In this document: positions 1 to 8,255 of the stretch, one piece after another
Layout: each line of letters starts with the position of its first letter
Position numbering within the stretch: position 1 is the first letter of the stretch
DNA from: an uncultured bacterium
Lineage (GTDB): Bacteria > Actinomycetota > Coriobacteriia > Coriobacteriales > Coriobacteriaceae
Direction: 5' to 3'
Length of the DNA: 64,000 nucleotides
Assembly: GCA_905215115.1 (NCBI GenBank)
Contig: CAJMOP010000001.1
Location: forward strand, 12,155 to 76,154
Translations under genes and position numbers: made by a program
The notes under the pieces: generated by a model
Databases searched by the model: none
Seen by the model: only the letters and a program-made list of their open reading frames with translations
What the model was told of the DNA's origin: nothing

Positions 1-893
1 CTGCCCTTACGAATGCCATTCATCGTTCGACGCGTCCTGTGGGCCCGTATAAGAAAATCGAGGGCATCGAGTGCATCGATAAGGTTATCGATATCGACCA
101 GTCGCCGATTGGCCGCACGCCGCGTTCCAACCCTGCTACGTACATTGGCCTGTGGGATGATCTGCGCGCGCTGTTTGCGAGCACACCGGAGTCGAAGGCG
201 CGCGGCTACTCGCCGGGTCGTTTCTCCTTTAATGTGAGTGGCGGGCGCTGTGAGGCGTGCAAGGGCGACGGACAGATCAAGATCGAGATGCACTTCCTTC
301 CCGATATCTATGTCCCCTGTGAGGTCTGCGGCGGTAAACGCTACAACCGCGAGACGCTTGAGGTCACCTACCGTGGCAAGACCATCTCGGACGTGCTCGA
401 CATGAGCGTCACCGAGGCGCTGGCCTTCTTTGGGAATATCCCGCAGATTAAGCGCAAGCTCCAGACGCTGTACGATGTAGGCTTGGGCTACGTGAGCCTG
501 GGCCAGCCCGCCACGACGCTCTCGGGCGGCGAGGCGCAGCGTGTGAAGCTCGCCAAGGAGCTTCATCGACGCCAGACGGGCAAGACGTTCTATATTTTGG
601 ACGAGCCGACGACCGGCCTTCATTTTGAGGACGTCCGCCAGCTGCTCGATGTGCTGCAGCGCTTGGTCGATGCGGGCAACACGGTGCTGGTGATTGAACA
701 CAACCTTGATGTCATCAAGGTTGCCGACCGCCTAATCGATATGGGCCCCGAGGGCGGTAACGGCGGCGGAACCGTCGTGGTTTCGGGCACACCGGAGCAG
801 GTTGCGGACTGTCCGCAGAGTTATACGGGCAAGTTTTTGGCGCCGTTGCTCAGGCGTGACCGGGAGCGTCAGGCTCAACTTGATGCTCAATAA
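1..893 (+). CDS. uvrA: UvrABC excinuclease subunit A, C-terminal part (5' end outside window)
   Basis: C-terminal third of UvrA, the damage-sensing ATPase of nucleotide excision repair. The reading frame is open to the left edge, so the start lies outside the window; TAA ends it at 891-893. Visible are the second zinc finger (CEAC near nt 252, then CEVC near nt 318), the ABC signature [17 protein letters not shown] near nt 514-560, and a Walker [11 protein letters not shown] near nt 596-620. UvrA, with uvrC about 2.3 kb downstream, suggests a loose repair neighbourhood although two unrelated genes intervene. An inverted repeat at 914-944 follows and may end the transcript, but it has only a poor T tract. 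Family assignment is certain. Confidence 0.97.
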   Translation, partial: ALTNAIHRSTRPVGPYKKIEGIECIDKVIDIDQSPIGRTPRSNPATYIGLWDDLRALFASTPESKARGYSPGRFSFNVSGGRCEACKGDGQIKIEMHFLPDIYVPCEVCGGKRYNRETLEVTYRGKTISDVLDMSVTEALAFFGNIPQIKRKLQTLYDVGLGYVSLGQPATTLSGGEAQRVKLAKELHRRQTGKTFYILDEPTTGLHFEDVRQLLDVLQRLVDAGNTVLVIEHNLDVIKVADRLIDMGPEGGNGGGTVVVSGTPEQVADCPQSYTGKFLAPLLRRDRERQAQLDAQ

Positions 894-913
894 ATAGGCG
901 ATTCAGTTTATGG

Positions 914-949
914 GCGCCATCGACTCCTTGTGATTCGATGGCGCTTGCT
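914..949 (+). terminator. Hairpin after uvrA, possible terminator
   Basis: Perfect 10-bp inverted repeat GCGCCATCGA (914-923) and TCGATGGCGC (935-944). It is followed by TTGCTGT rather than a clean T run, so termination is plausible but not certain. Confidence 0.5.
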
Positions 950-1025
950 GTGTCGAAGTGACGTATGCAGCCGAATTGGACATATACTTAATCCTCGCGT
1001 CCGAATGCGAGGGAAAGGATATGTC

Positions 1026-1526
1026 ATGGCAAGGGCTGTAAAGACGCCAAAAACCAATGCGATGCGCGAGCTGGAAAGCGCCGACATTTCCTATGTTCTA
1101 CATACGTACGAAGACGATGGTGATGAGTCGGCGGGCCTGGGGGTCGCGATTTCGGAGCAGCTTGGCGAGGAGCCCGGTCAAGGATTTAAGACCTTGGTCT
1201 GCGTGACGCCGTCCAACGACCACGTCGTGTGCTGCATCCCTGTTGCCGACGAGCTCGATCTAAAGTCCGCTGCGCGTGCCGCGGGGGAGAAGTCCTTGGC
1301 CATGATGCATGTGAAGGATTTGCTTGCGGCGACTGGCTACGTTCGCGGCGGCTGCAGTCCGGTCGGTATGAAAAAACGTTACCGGACGCTCATTGATGAG
1401 ACATGTGTCCTTTGGGATACCATTTTTATTTCGGGAGGCAAGCGTGGTTATCAGCTCGAGCTTGCACCTGATGATTTAATTGCATTTTGCGGGGCGACGG
1501 TCGCCCCAATTACGAGAGAGGACTGA
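1026..1526 (+). CDS. ybaK: YbaK/EbsC-family Cys-tRNA(Pro) deacylase
   Basis: Predicted aminoacyl-tRNA editing enzyme of the YbaK/EbsC family, which hydrolyses Cys wrongly attached to tRNA-Pro. The 166-residue product has the normal family length and the characteristic stretch GYVRGGCSPVGMKKRY near residue 107, plus FKTLVC near residue 55 that carries the conserved active-site lysine. The start chosen is ATG 1026, about 6 nt after an AAAGGA ribosome site; the frame is open further up, but the extra residues do not resemble the family. The next gene begins 3 nt after its stop, so it may be cotranscribed with murJ. Confidence 0.88.
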   Translation: MARAVKTPKTNAMRELESADISYVLHTYEDDGDESAGLGVAISEQLGEEPGQGFKTLVCVTPSNDHVVCCIPVADELDLKSAARAAGEKSLAMMHVKDLLAATGYVRGGCSPVGMKKRYRTLIDETCVLWDTIFISGGKRGYQLELAPDDLIAFCGATVAPITRED

Positions 1527-1529
1527 GCG

Positions 1530-3212
1530 ATGCCGCAGGAAGAATTGAAGTGCGGAGCTCATTTTGCAAAAGAATCTGCGCCTCAGACACCCTCATCCGA
1601 AACTTCTTCGTCGCGAGACGACACTGACGACATGGGCTCGTCGGACTACTCCACGGTTGGTCGTTCCGCCGGGCTTATGACCATCCTGACCATCGTGTCT
1701 CGCGTCACCGGTTTTATCCGCACGTGGGCAATGGCGGCCGCTATCGGCATGTCGCTGCTCTCGTCTTCCTATCAGGTCGCCAACAACCTGCCCAATATGC
1801 TCTACGAACTCGTGATGGGCGGCATGCTCGTGACGGCGTTTTTGCCCGTGTACATGGGCGTGAGGCGTGAGCAGGGTCGCGAGGCCTCTAACGAGTACGT
1901 GGGCAACCTGCTCGGTATTCTGCTATTGGTGCTGGGTGGCATTTCGTTGCTGGGGACCGTGTTCGCCCCGGGCTTTATCTGGACGCAATCGTTCCTTTCG
2001 GGTGACGGCGGCAGCATGGATACCGCTGCGTTCATGTTCCGTTTCTTTGCCATCCAGATTCTGTTTTATGGTTTGGGCTCGGTGTTTTCGGGCGTCCTCA
2101 ACGCACACCGCGACTACTTCTGGTCGACGTTTGCCCCGGTCCTCAACAATGTGATCGTCATTGCGAGCTTTATGGGCTTTGCGCCCGTGTCCGCACAGTT
2201 TGGCGAACGTGCCGGCATCATCTTGATTGCGGCCGGTACGACCCTCGGTGTCTTTGTTCAGATGGCATGTCAGATCCCCGCGCTTGGCAAGCACGGCGTG
2301 CATCCCCATATCCATATCGACTTTAAGGACCCCGCACTGCGCCAGACGATTGCGCTCGGTATCCCGACGCTGCTCGCCACGGTGTGCATGTTTGTCTCGA
2401 CTTCTATCACCAACGCTGCTGCGCTGGTGGTCCAGCCCGAGACTGGTCCTTCCGTCATCGCCTATGCGCGCCTGTGGTACACGCTGCCCTACGCGCTGAT
2501 TGCCGCCTCGCTTTCGACGGCGCTCTATACCGAGCTCTCTCACGACGCACAGGAGAAGGATTACGACAGCGTCCGCACGGGCATTTCGCGTGGCGTCGCC
2601 CAGATGCTGTTCTTCCTGATTCCATTCGCGCTGTACCTGATTGTCTTCGCGCGTCCGCTCAACATGATCTACTGCGCTGGCAAGTTCGATGAGTCCGGTG
2701 TGGCGCTGGTGTCGGAGTTCCTTATCTACCTGGCACTTTCCCTGCCGCTCTACGGCGTGGTCGTGCTGATGCAGAAGAGCTTCTCTGCCTTGCTCGACAT
2801 GAAGCCCTATAGCCGCTATTGTCTGTATTCCGCCATCGGCCAGGCCGGCTCGGTTCTGCTGTTTGGCGTTGTGCTGGGCTTCGGTATGCCGGCAATCGCG
2901 CTTTCGTATGTCGTCGACTACGTGATCTTGGTCGGTTGCTCGCTGTGGTGGCTGCGTCGTCGTCTGCGTGGTCTTCAGGTTAAATCTATCCTGCATGGCG
3001 GTTTCTTTGGCCTTTTGCTCGGTGGCCTGGGTGCTGCCGCAGGCGCCGGCGTCATGTGGGCGCTTGAGCACTTTGTCGGGGCACTTGGCGGCTCGATTCT
3101 GATTACTCTTGGCTACGTTTGCGTTGCGGGTGTCGTCTCGCTTGCTGTTACCTTTGGCCTTGCCGTCGTCCTTAAGATGCCCGAGGTCTCGGCGCTGATT
3201 CGTCGCAAGTAG
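1530..3212 (+). CDS. murJ: Lipid II flippase MurJ (MviN family)
   Basis: Polytopic membrane protein that moves lipid II across the cytoplasmic membrane for peptidoglycan synthesis. The MviN signature is clear: SRVTGFIRTWAMAAAIG near residue 53, followed by YQVANNLPNMLYELVMGG. About 14 hydrophobic segments run to the C-terminus. The 560-residue length includes a polar, Ser/Thr-rich N-terminal extension of about 40 residues ahead of the first helix; ATG 1632 (MGSSDYS) is an alternative start that would remove it. The ATG at 1530 lies 4 nt after the previous stop and near GAGAGGA. The next gene starts at the base after this stop codon. Confidence 0.93.
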   Translation: MPQEELKCGAHFAKESAPQTPSSETSSSRDDTDDMGSSDYSTVGRSAGLMTILTIVSRVTGFIRTWAMAAAIGMSLLSSSYQVANNLPNMLYELVMGGMLVTAFLPVYMGVRREQGREASNEYVGNLLGILLLVLGGISLLGTVFAPGFIWTQSFLSGDGGSMDTAAFMFRFFAIQILFYGLGSVFSGVLNAHRDYFWSTFAPVLNNVIVIASFMGFAPVSAQFGERAGIILIAAGTTLGVFVQMACQIPALGKHGVHPHIHIDFKDPALRQTIALGIPTLLATVCMFVSTSITNAAALVVQPETGPSVIAYARLWYTLPYALIAASLSTALYTELSHDAQEKDYDSVRTGISRGVAQMLFFLIPFALYLIVFARPLNMIYCAGKFDESGVALVSEFLIYLALSLPLYGVVVLMQKSFSALLDMKPYSRYCLYSAIGQAGSVLLFGVVLGFGMPAIALSYVVDYVILVGCSLWWLRRRLRGLQVKSILHGGFFGLLLGGLGAAAGAGVMWALEHFVGALGGSILITLGYVCVAGVVSLAVTFGLAVVLKMPEVSALIRRK

Positions 3213-5159
3213 GTGCGCGTGACCGGTCACGACAACATTCCAACGCTTGCCGAGCAGGTTTCGCGCGTTCCCACGCAGCCCGGCTGCTACCTTTGGAAAG
3301 ACGCCAAGGGCGATGTCATCTACGTGGGCAAGGCGAAAAACCTGCGCGCCCGTATGCGTCAGTACGTGACGCTGCAGGACGAGCGCCAGAAGATCCCGCT
3401 GATGATGCAGCTGGTGGCGAGCTTTGACTATATCGTGGTGGAGACCGAGCACGAGGCGTTGGTGCTCGAGCGCAATTTGATTGGCCAGTACCATCCGTAC
3501 TTTAACGTCGACCTCAAGGATGACAAGAGCTACCCCTTTATCGCCATTACAAAGGGCGACCTGTATCCCGCTATCAAATACACGCGTGAGCGTCATAAGC
3601 CGGGAACGCGCTATTTTGGACCTTATACCGATAGCCGCGCGGCGCGTGAGACGATAGATACGCTGCGCAAGGTTATCCCCATCTGCTCCGCATCCTGTGC
3701 GGAGTGGCGTCGTTGTCGCCGTATCGTCGAGTCCCACAAGGGCGAGGAAGACATCGTCAATATGATTTGCGCGCAAAACGGGCGCCCCTGCTTTGACTAC
3801 CATGTCGGGCGCGGCCCGGGTGCGTGTGTCGGCGCGATTTCCCCGGCAGACTATGCCAAGAACGTCAAGCGTGTCGAGCGCTTTTTGTCGGGCCATCGCA
3901 AGGATGTCGTCGATGAGTTGACCTCCGAGATGGCGGATGCCGCCGAGGCGCTCGACTTTGAGCGCGCGGCGCGCGTCAAACGTCGTTTGGAGGTCATCAG
4001 GGGTCTGGACGACCGCCAGCAAGTCGTTTTTCCCTCCAGTGTCGATATCGATGTCATCGGGTTCTATCGCGAGGAGACCATCTCCGCCGCTTGCGTCTTC
4101 GTCGTTCGCGAGGGCCGAACAGTTCGCACCTGCGAGTTCATTCTCGACAAGGGCCTTGATGTTGACGAGGAAGAGCTCCAGTCGGGCTTTCTTAAGCGCT
4201 ATTACGACGAGACGGCTGATATTCCAGCTGAGGTCAACCTTTCCGTCGAGCTTGAGGATGCGGAGGCGCTGGGGGAGTGGCTTGCGGGCAAACGCGAGCG
4301 TTCCTGCCATCTCCATAGGCCGCAGCGTGGCGAAAAGCACCGTCTGCTCGATATGGCATCCAAAAATGCGCGCCATGCACTCATGCGCTACATGATGCGT
4401 ACGGGGTATGCCGACGACCGCACCAATCGGGCGCTCCTGGAGCTCGAAAGCGCGTTGGCGCTGCCATCGCCGCCGTTGCGTATCGAGTGCTTCGATATCT
4501 CTACGCTGCATGGCACCTTTACGGTCGCCTCGATGGTGGTGTTTACCAACGGCCGCGCCGACAAGAGCCAGTACCGCCGCTTTAAAATCCAGGCCGAATT
4601 GGACGAGGCGAATGACTTCGTTTCGATGTCCGAGGTTTTGGGGCGTCGCTATGCTCCCGAGCGGATGGCCGACGAACGTTTTGGCTCGCGCCCCGATCTG
4701 CTTGTTGTCGACGGCGGCAAGCCGCAATTGACCGCTGCGATCAAGCAACTTGAGGCTCTTGGGCTCGATATACCAGTTTGTGGCCTGGCAAAGGCCGATG
4801 AGGAGGTTTTCGTGCCTTGGGACGAGACTCCAGTCGTGCTGCCGACCGGGTCCGCGTCGCTCTATCTAATTAAACAGGTGCGCGATGAATCGCACCGTTT
4901 TGCCATCACGTTCCATCGCGAATTGCGCGATAAAGCCATGACGGTTTCGGTACTCGATGACGTTCCAGGCGTGGGACCCACCAGAAAACGTGCCCTTATG
5001 CGCCATTTTGGCTCGATGAAGCGTTTGCGCGCGGCGAGCGAGCAAGAGATCGCGGAAGTTCGAGGCGTTCCTGCCGATGTCGCCAAAGCGGTTCACGAGG
5101 CGCTCGTTGCATGGAATGCCGAGCGCGCCGAGGCGGCGGCAAAGCAATCCGAAAACTGA
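3213..5159 (+). CDS. uvrC: UvrABC excinuclease subunit C
   Basis: Dual-incision nuclease of nucleotide excision repair, 648 residues, a normal length. The GIY-YIG domain is at the N-terminus (GCYLWKDAKGDVIYVGKAKNLRAR, about residues 25-48), a UVR helix-hairpin region near residue 230-265 binds UvrB, the RNase H-like nuclease domain follows (RIECFDISTLHG and LLVVDGGKPQLTAA), and tandem helix-hairpin-helix motifs close the protein (DVPGVGPTRKRALMRHFGS). GTG 3213 abuts the murJ stop codon, so the two are translationally linked. In other actinobacteria uvrC is directly followed by rapZ; here about 10.8 kb of sialic-acid genes separate them. Confidence 0.97.
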   Translation: MRVTGHDNIPTLAEQVSRVPTQPGCYLWKDAKGDVIYVGKAKNLRARMRQYVTLQDERQKIPLMMQLVASFDYIVVETEHEALVLERNLIGQYHPYFNVDLKDDKSYPFIAITKGDLYPAIKYTRERHKPGTRYFGPYTDSRAARETIDTLRKVIPICSASCAEWRRCRRIVESHKGEEDIVNMICAQNGRPCFDYHVGRGPGACVGAISPADYAKNVKRVERFLSGHRKDVVDELTSEMADAAEALDFERAARVKRRLEVIRGLDDRQQVVFPSSVDIDVIGFYREETISAACVFVVREGRTVRTCEFILDKGLDVDEEELQSGFLKRYYDETADIPAEVNLSVELEDAEALGEWLAGKRERSCHLHRPQRGEKHRLLDMASKNARHALMRYMMRTGYADDRTNRALLELESALALPSPPLRIECFDISTLHGTFTVASMVVFTNGRADKSQYRRFKIQAELDEANDFVSMSEVLGRRYAPERMADERFGSRPDLLVVDGGKPQLTAAIKQLEALGLDIPVCGLAKADEEVFVPWDETPVVLPTGSASLYLIKQVRDESHRFAITFHRELRDKAMTVSVLDDVPGVGPTRKRALMRHFGSMKRLRAASEQEIAEVRGVPADVAKAVHEALVAWNAERAEAAAKQSEN

Positions 5160-5366
5160 ACACGCCTCTAAACAACTGATATACATGATTGCGTGATTTT
5201 CAATCATTTATTTCACGGCGATTACCAGCCGATTTCGGGTTTAATTAACGCTAAAACGTTTGACTAGCCATGGTGAACAACCCTGCTATCCAGCGGGTTG
5301 ACGAAGACTGATATCTCACCTCGTCGATACATACTGTCTGGCGAATCGTTTGTCAATGAATTCGGT

Positions 5367-5387
5367 GAACGGTAGTAAATACCGTTC
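5367..5387. promoter_or_regulatory. Perfect inverted repeat, candidate operator
   Basis: GAACGGTA-n5-TACCGTTC, both arms identical in reverse complement. It lies about 60 nt upstream of the promoter-like TTGGGT/TATATA pair and 137 nt before the binding-protein start. Arm length and spacing suit a dimeric regulator (GntR, RpiR or LacI type). No regulator gene is in the locus, so the cognate protein is unknown. Confidence 0.45.
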
Positions 5388-5427
5388 AAGCGTATGTATG
5401 TATCGGTCGCCGAGCGCGGCACCTCAG

Positions 5428-5455
5428 TTGGGTTCGTCGGTAGGTAAGGTATATA
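5428..5455 (+). promoter_or_regulatory. Candidate sigma-70-type promoter of sialic-acid locus
   Basis: TTGGGT at 5428-5433 and TATATA at 5450-5455 with 16 nt spacing, about 70 nt upstream of the transporter binding-protein start. The -35 is imperfect. Called by eye only. Confidence 0.35.
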
Positions 5456-5524
5456 TCGTCCGCAAGTTGCGCGGGGGCACGTCTAGGCGCTCCCGGGTAA
5501 GATTCTCTATTGATAGGAGAAGAC

Positions 5525-7138
5525 ATGGCCATCATCAACAAGGGTATGTCCAGGCGTTCGTTCCTCGGCCTCACCGGCAGCGTCGCTGCTGTCGCAGGGC
5601 TTGGTCTCACCGGCTGCGGTGGCAGCTCTAGCGACGAGGGTTCCGCTTCCGGTTCCGCCGATTCCGCCAACCGTGGCGGCGGCGTGATCACCGCTGGTTC
5701 CGCTTACGCTCCGTCCAGCTTCGACCCCGCCAGCACCGGCTCCGCTGTGGGCCTGGGTGCTAACTGGCACGTCGTCGAGGGCCTCTACGGCATCGATTAC
5801 CACGACTACAGCACCTTCAACGAGCTCGCCACCGACGATCCCAAGTCTGTGGACGACACCACTTTCGAGGTCACCATCCGCAAGGGCGCCAAGTTCTCCG
5901 ATGGCACTGAGGTCACCGCTGACGATGTCGTTGCCTCCTACACCGCTTGCGCCGCTTCCGCTACCTATGCTCCGTTCTTCCAGCCCTTCGAGTCCATCGA
6001 GGCCAAGGACGCCAGCACCGTGACGGTCAAGACCAAGGTCCCCAACTTCTCCCTGCTCAAGGATCGTCTGGCCATCGTCCGCGTTACCCCGGCCACCCAG
6101 ACCGAGGAGGATCGCGCCAAGCAGCCGATCGGCTCCGGCCCCTGGATGTACGACTCTATCTCCGATACCGAGATCACCCTGGTTCCCAACCCCGAGTACG
6201 ACGGTGAGTATGCTGCCGAGGATAAGAAGATCCAGTACAGCATCCTGACCGACCCCACCGCTCGCGTTACCGCTCAGCAGGAGGGCTCCACGCTCGTTAT
6301 GGAGCTCGTTACCGCTGACGCCGTCGACCAGCTCGAGAGCGCCGGCTGCAAGATCGATAACGTTCAGGGTTTCGGCACCCGCTTCATCATGTTCAACGTC
6401 GCCAAGGAGCCTTGGAACAACGTCAAGGTCCGTCAGGCTGTCATGTATGCGCTCGACACCGAGAAGATGGTCAGCAACACCTTCGCCGGCCTTGCCACCG
6501 CTGCCAGCTGCTACCTGCCCAAGAGCTTCACCAACTATCATGAGGCTTCCACGGTGTACAAGACCGACGCCAAGAAGGCTAAGAAGCTCATCGAGGAGTC
6601 TGGCATCACCCCGGGTGCCATCACCCTGCGCACCACCGACAACGAGCAGATTAAGGGCATGGCCGCCCAGGTCAAGAACGACCTCGACGCTCTCGGCTTC
6701 GATGTGACCATCCAGACCGATACCTCGCCGGCCACCTACGCTGCCATCGACGGCGGCGAGGCCTACGATATCCTCCTTGCCCCTGGCGATCCTTCCTGCT
6801 TCGGCGCCGACCCCGACCTGCTGCTCAACTGGTGGTACGGCGACAACGTCTGGATGCAGACCCGTTGCCCGTGGAAGGAGTCCGCTGAGTGGCAGAAGCT
6901 CCACAGTCTCATGGACGAGGCTCTTGCCGCCGAGGGCGACGAGCAGCAGAAGAAGTGGAACGAGTGCTTTGACATCATTGCCGACAACGCCGTTCTGTAC
7001 CCCGTTGTCCACGTCAAGACCGTCTCCGCTTCCTGGGACGATCCGTCCACTGCGCCCAACGGCGAGGCCCTCGATGGCTTCAAGGGCATCGGCACGACGA
7101 GCATGTCCTTCAGGGGCGTTGCGACCGTCAAGGCGTAA
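5525..7138 (+). CDS. Family-5 substrate-binding lipoprotein, probable sialic acid binding
   Basis: Extracytoplasmic binding component of a peptide-type ABC importer, 537 residues. The N-terminus has a twin-arginine stretch SRRSFLGLTG and a lipobox LTGC with Cys31 as the lipid anchor, then a Ser/Gly linker. The SBP family-5 core is evident (YGIDYHDYSTFNELATDDPKS and the RQAVMYALDTEKMV segment). ATG 5525 follows AGGAGA. Genes for sialic-acid degradation lie downstream on the same strand, and a fused permease-ATPase is in the same transporter. From memory, Sat-type and SiaEFGI-type sialic-acid ABC importers share that layout. Substrate is therefore inferred as N-acetylneuraminate; a peptide substrate remains possible. 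Confidence 0.8.
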   Translation: MAIINKGMSRRSFLGLTGSVAAVAGLGLTGCGGSSSDEGSASGSADSANRGGGVITAGSAYAPSSFDPASTGSAVGLGANWHVVEGLYGIDYHDYSTFNELATDDPKSVDDTTFEVTIRKGAKFSDGTEVTADDVVASYTACAASATYAPFFQPFESIEAKDASTVTVKTKVPNFSLLKDRLAIVRVTPATQTEEDRAKQPIGSGPWMYDSISDTEITLVPNPEYDGEYAAEDKKIQYSILTDPTARVTAQQEGSTLVMELVTADAVDQLESAGCKIDNVQGFGTRFIMFNVAKEPWNNVKVRQAVMYALDTEKMVSNTFAGLATAASCYLPKSFTNYHEASTVYKTDAKKAKKLIEESGITPGAITLRTTDNEQIKGMAAQVKNDLDALGFDVTIQTDTSPATYAAIDGGEAYDILLAPGDPSCFGADPDLLLNWWYGDNVWMQTRCPWKESAEWQKLHSLMDEALAAEGDEQQKKWNECFDIIADNAVLYPVVHVKTVSASWDDPSTAPNGEALDGFKGIGTTSMSFRGVATVKA

Positions 7139-7200
7139 GACTCGCTTGAGTCTGTATGCAGGATGTCGGTCGTTGGGACCGTATCCTCATAGTTGAAACA

Positions 7201-7236
7201 AAGACCCGGGCGACCTCGATGTCGCTCGGGTCTTGT
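7201..7236 (+). terminator. Hairpin between binding-protein and permease genes
   Basis: 14-bp stem AAGACCCGGGCGAC / GTCGCTCGGGTCTT with one wobble pair and a 6-nt loop, followed by a short TT. Probably a partial terminator or mRNA-stabilising 3' hairpin that lets the binding protein be made in excess over the membrane subunits. Confidence 0.65.
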
Positions 7237-7295
7237 AATGAGTATCCGTACTCATATACCAGTTGGTCCTACCGACAAAAGAAAGGGGAGAGAAC

Positions 7296-8252
7296 GTGAA
7301 CAACTTGCTACGTTTGATTGGAAGGCGTCTTGTGGCGCTGCCGATCATGGCATTGGGCGTCACCGTCCTGGTGTTCTTCCTTATGTCGTTCTCCAAGACC
7401 GACCCCGCCTACACGGCGTTGGGTGACGGTGCCTCGCCCGAGGCGGTTGCCGAGTACCATGAGAAGTATGGTCTGGACGACCCCTGGCCCGTGCGCTACG
7501 TGCGCTATATGGGCGATTTGATCCATGGCGACATGGGCACCTATGGTGCTGCTCGCAACTCCGTTGCCAAGCGCATCTCCACTGCCCTGCCCGTCACGAT
7601 GCAGCTGACCTTCATCGGCCTTGCCATCGGTGCGGTCGTTTCGTTTTTGCTCGGCGTCATCGCGGCACTGTATCGCGACAAATGGCCGGACCAAGTGATC
7701 CGCGTCTTTTCCATCGCCGGCTTGGCAACCCCGTCGTTCTGGCTTGCCGTTCTGTTGATCCTGCTGTTCTCTTCCTACCTTAAGGTGCTTCCGGCATCGG
7801 GTGCTCTGCCTCACTTCACCACGAATCCGGCTGGTTATCTGGGCCGCATGATTATGCCCGCCATCGCCTTGGCATTTCCGCTGACGGGCCAGATGACTCG
7901 TATCGTGCGTACCGCCATGGTCGAGGAGCTCGACAAGGACTATGTCCGTATGGCTCGCGGTGCCGGCGTTCCCGAGAAGGTCGTCGTCGGTATCAACGTT
8001 CTTCGCAATGCGCTGATCACCCCGGTCACCACCCTCGGTCTTAAGATCGGTTACCTCATGGGCGGCGCCGTCGTCATCGAGGTTATCTTCAACCTCCCCG
8101 GCATGGGCACCGCGATTCTGCAGGGCGTTCAGGGCAACGAGGCGAACCTGGTTCAGGGCGTCGTTATCGTCGTTGCTCTTGCCTTCATCATCATCAACAT
8201 CGTGGTTGACATGCTCTACCTGCTCATCAACCCGCGCATCAGGACGGTGTAG
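7296..8252 (+). CDS. ABC transporter permease, DppB type (sialic-acid locus)
   Basis: Inner-membrane subunit of the importer, 318 residues with about six helices; N-terminus begins NNLLRLIGRRLVALPIMALG, typical of DppB/OppB. The cytoplasmic coupling loop is present as DYVRMARGAGVPEKVV near residue 220. GTG 7296 follows GAAAGGGGAGAG; a TTG at 7263 in frame would add 11 residues but has no good ribosome site. It is separated from the binding-protein gene by a terminator-like hairpin and from the next gene by 3 nt. Confidence 0.9.
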   Translation: MNNLLRLIGRRLVALPIMALGVTVLVFFLMSFSKTDPAYTALGDGASPEAVAEYHEKYGLDDPWPVRYVRYMGDLIHGDMGTYGAARNSVAKRISTALPVTMQLTFIGLAIGAVVSFLLGVIAALYRDKWPDQVIRVFSIAGLATPSFWLAVLLILLFSSYLKVLPASGALPHFTTNPAGYLGRMIMPAIALAFPLTGQMTRIVRTAMVEELDKDYVRMARGAGVPEKVVVGINVLRNALITPVTTLGLKIGYLMGGAVVIEVIFNLPGMGTAILQGVQGNEANLVQGVVIVVALAFIIINIVVDMLYLLINPRIRTV

Positions 8253-8255
8253 ATT

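Larger units (their letters stand above)
5160..5524 (+). other. Intergenic regulatory region upstream of sialic-acid transporter
   Basis: 365 nt without a gene. It holds a small hairpin after uvrC (AACCC-t-GCT/AGC-GGGTT, 5279-5299), a perfect 8-bp inverted repeat at 5367-5387, a promoter-like pair TTGGGT (5428) and TATATA (5450), and an AGGAGA ribosome site at 5516-5521. No coding signal is seen. Confidence 0.6.

Noticed and set aside
1923..4748. A 941-codon minus-strand frame over murJ and uvrC
   Set aside because: Same cause: antisense frame of GC-rich genes, Arg/His/Gln-rich product without family features.
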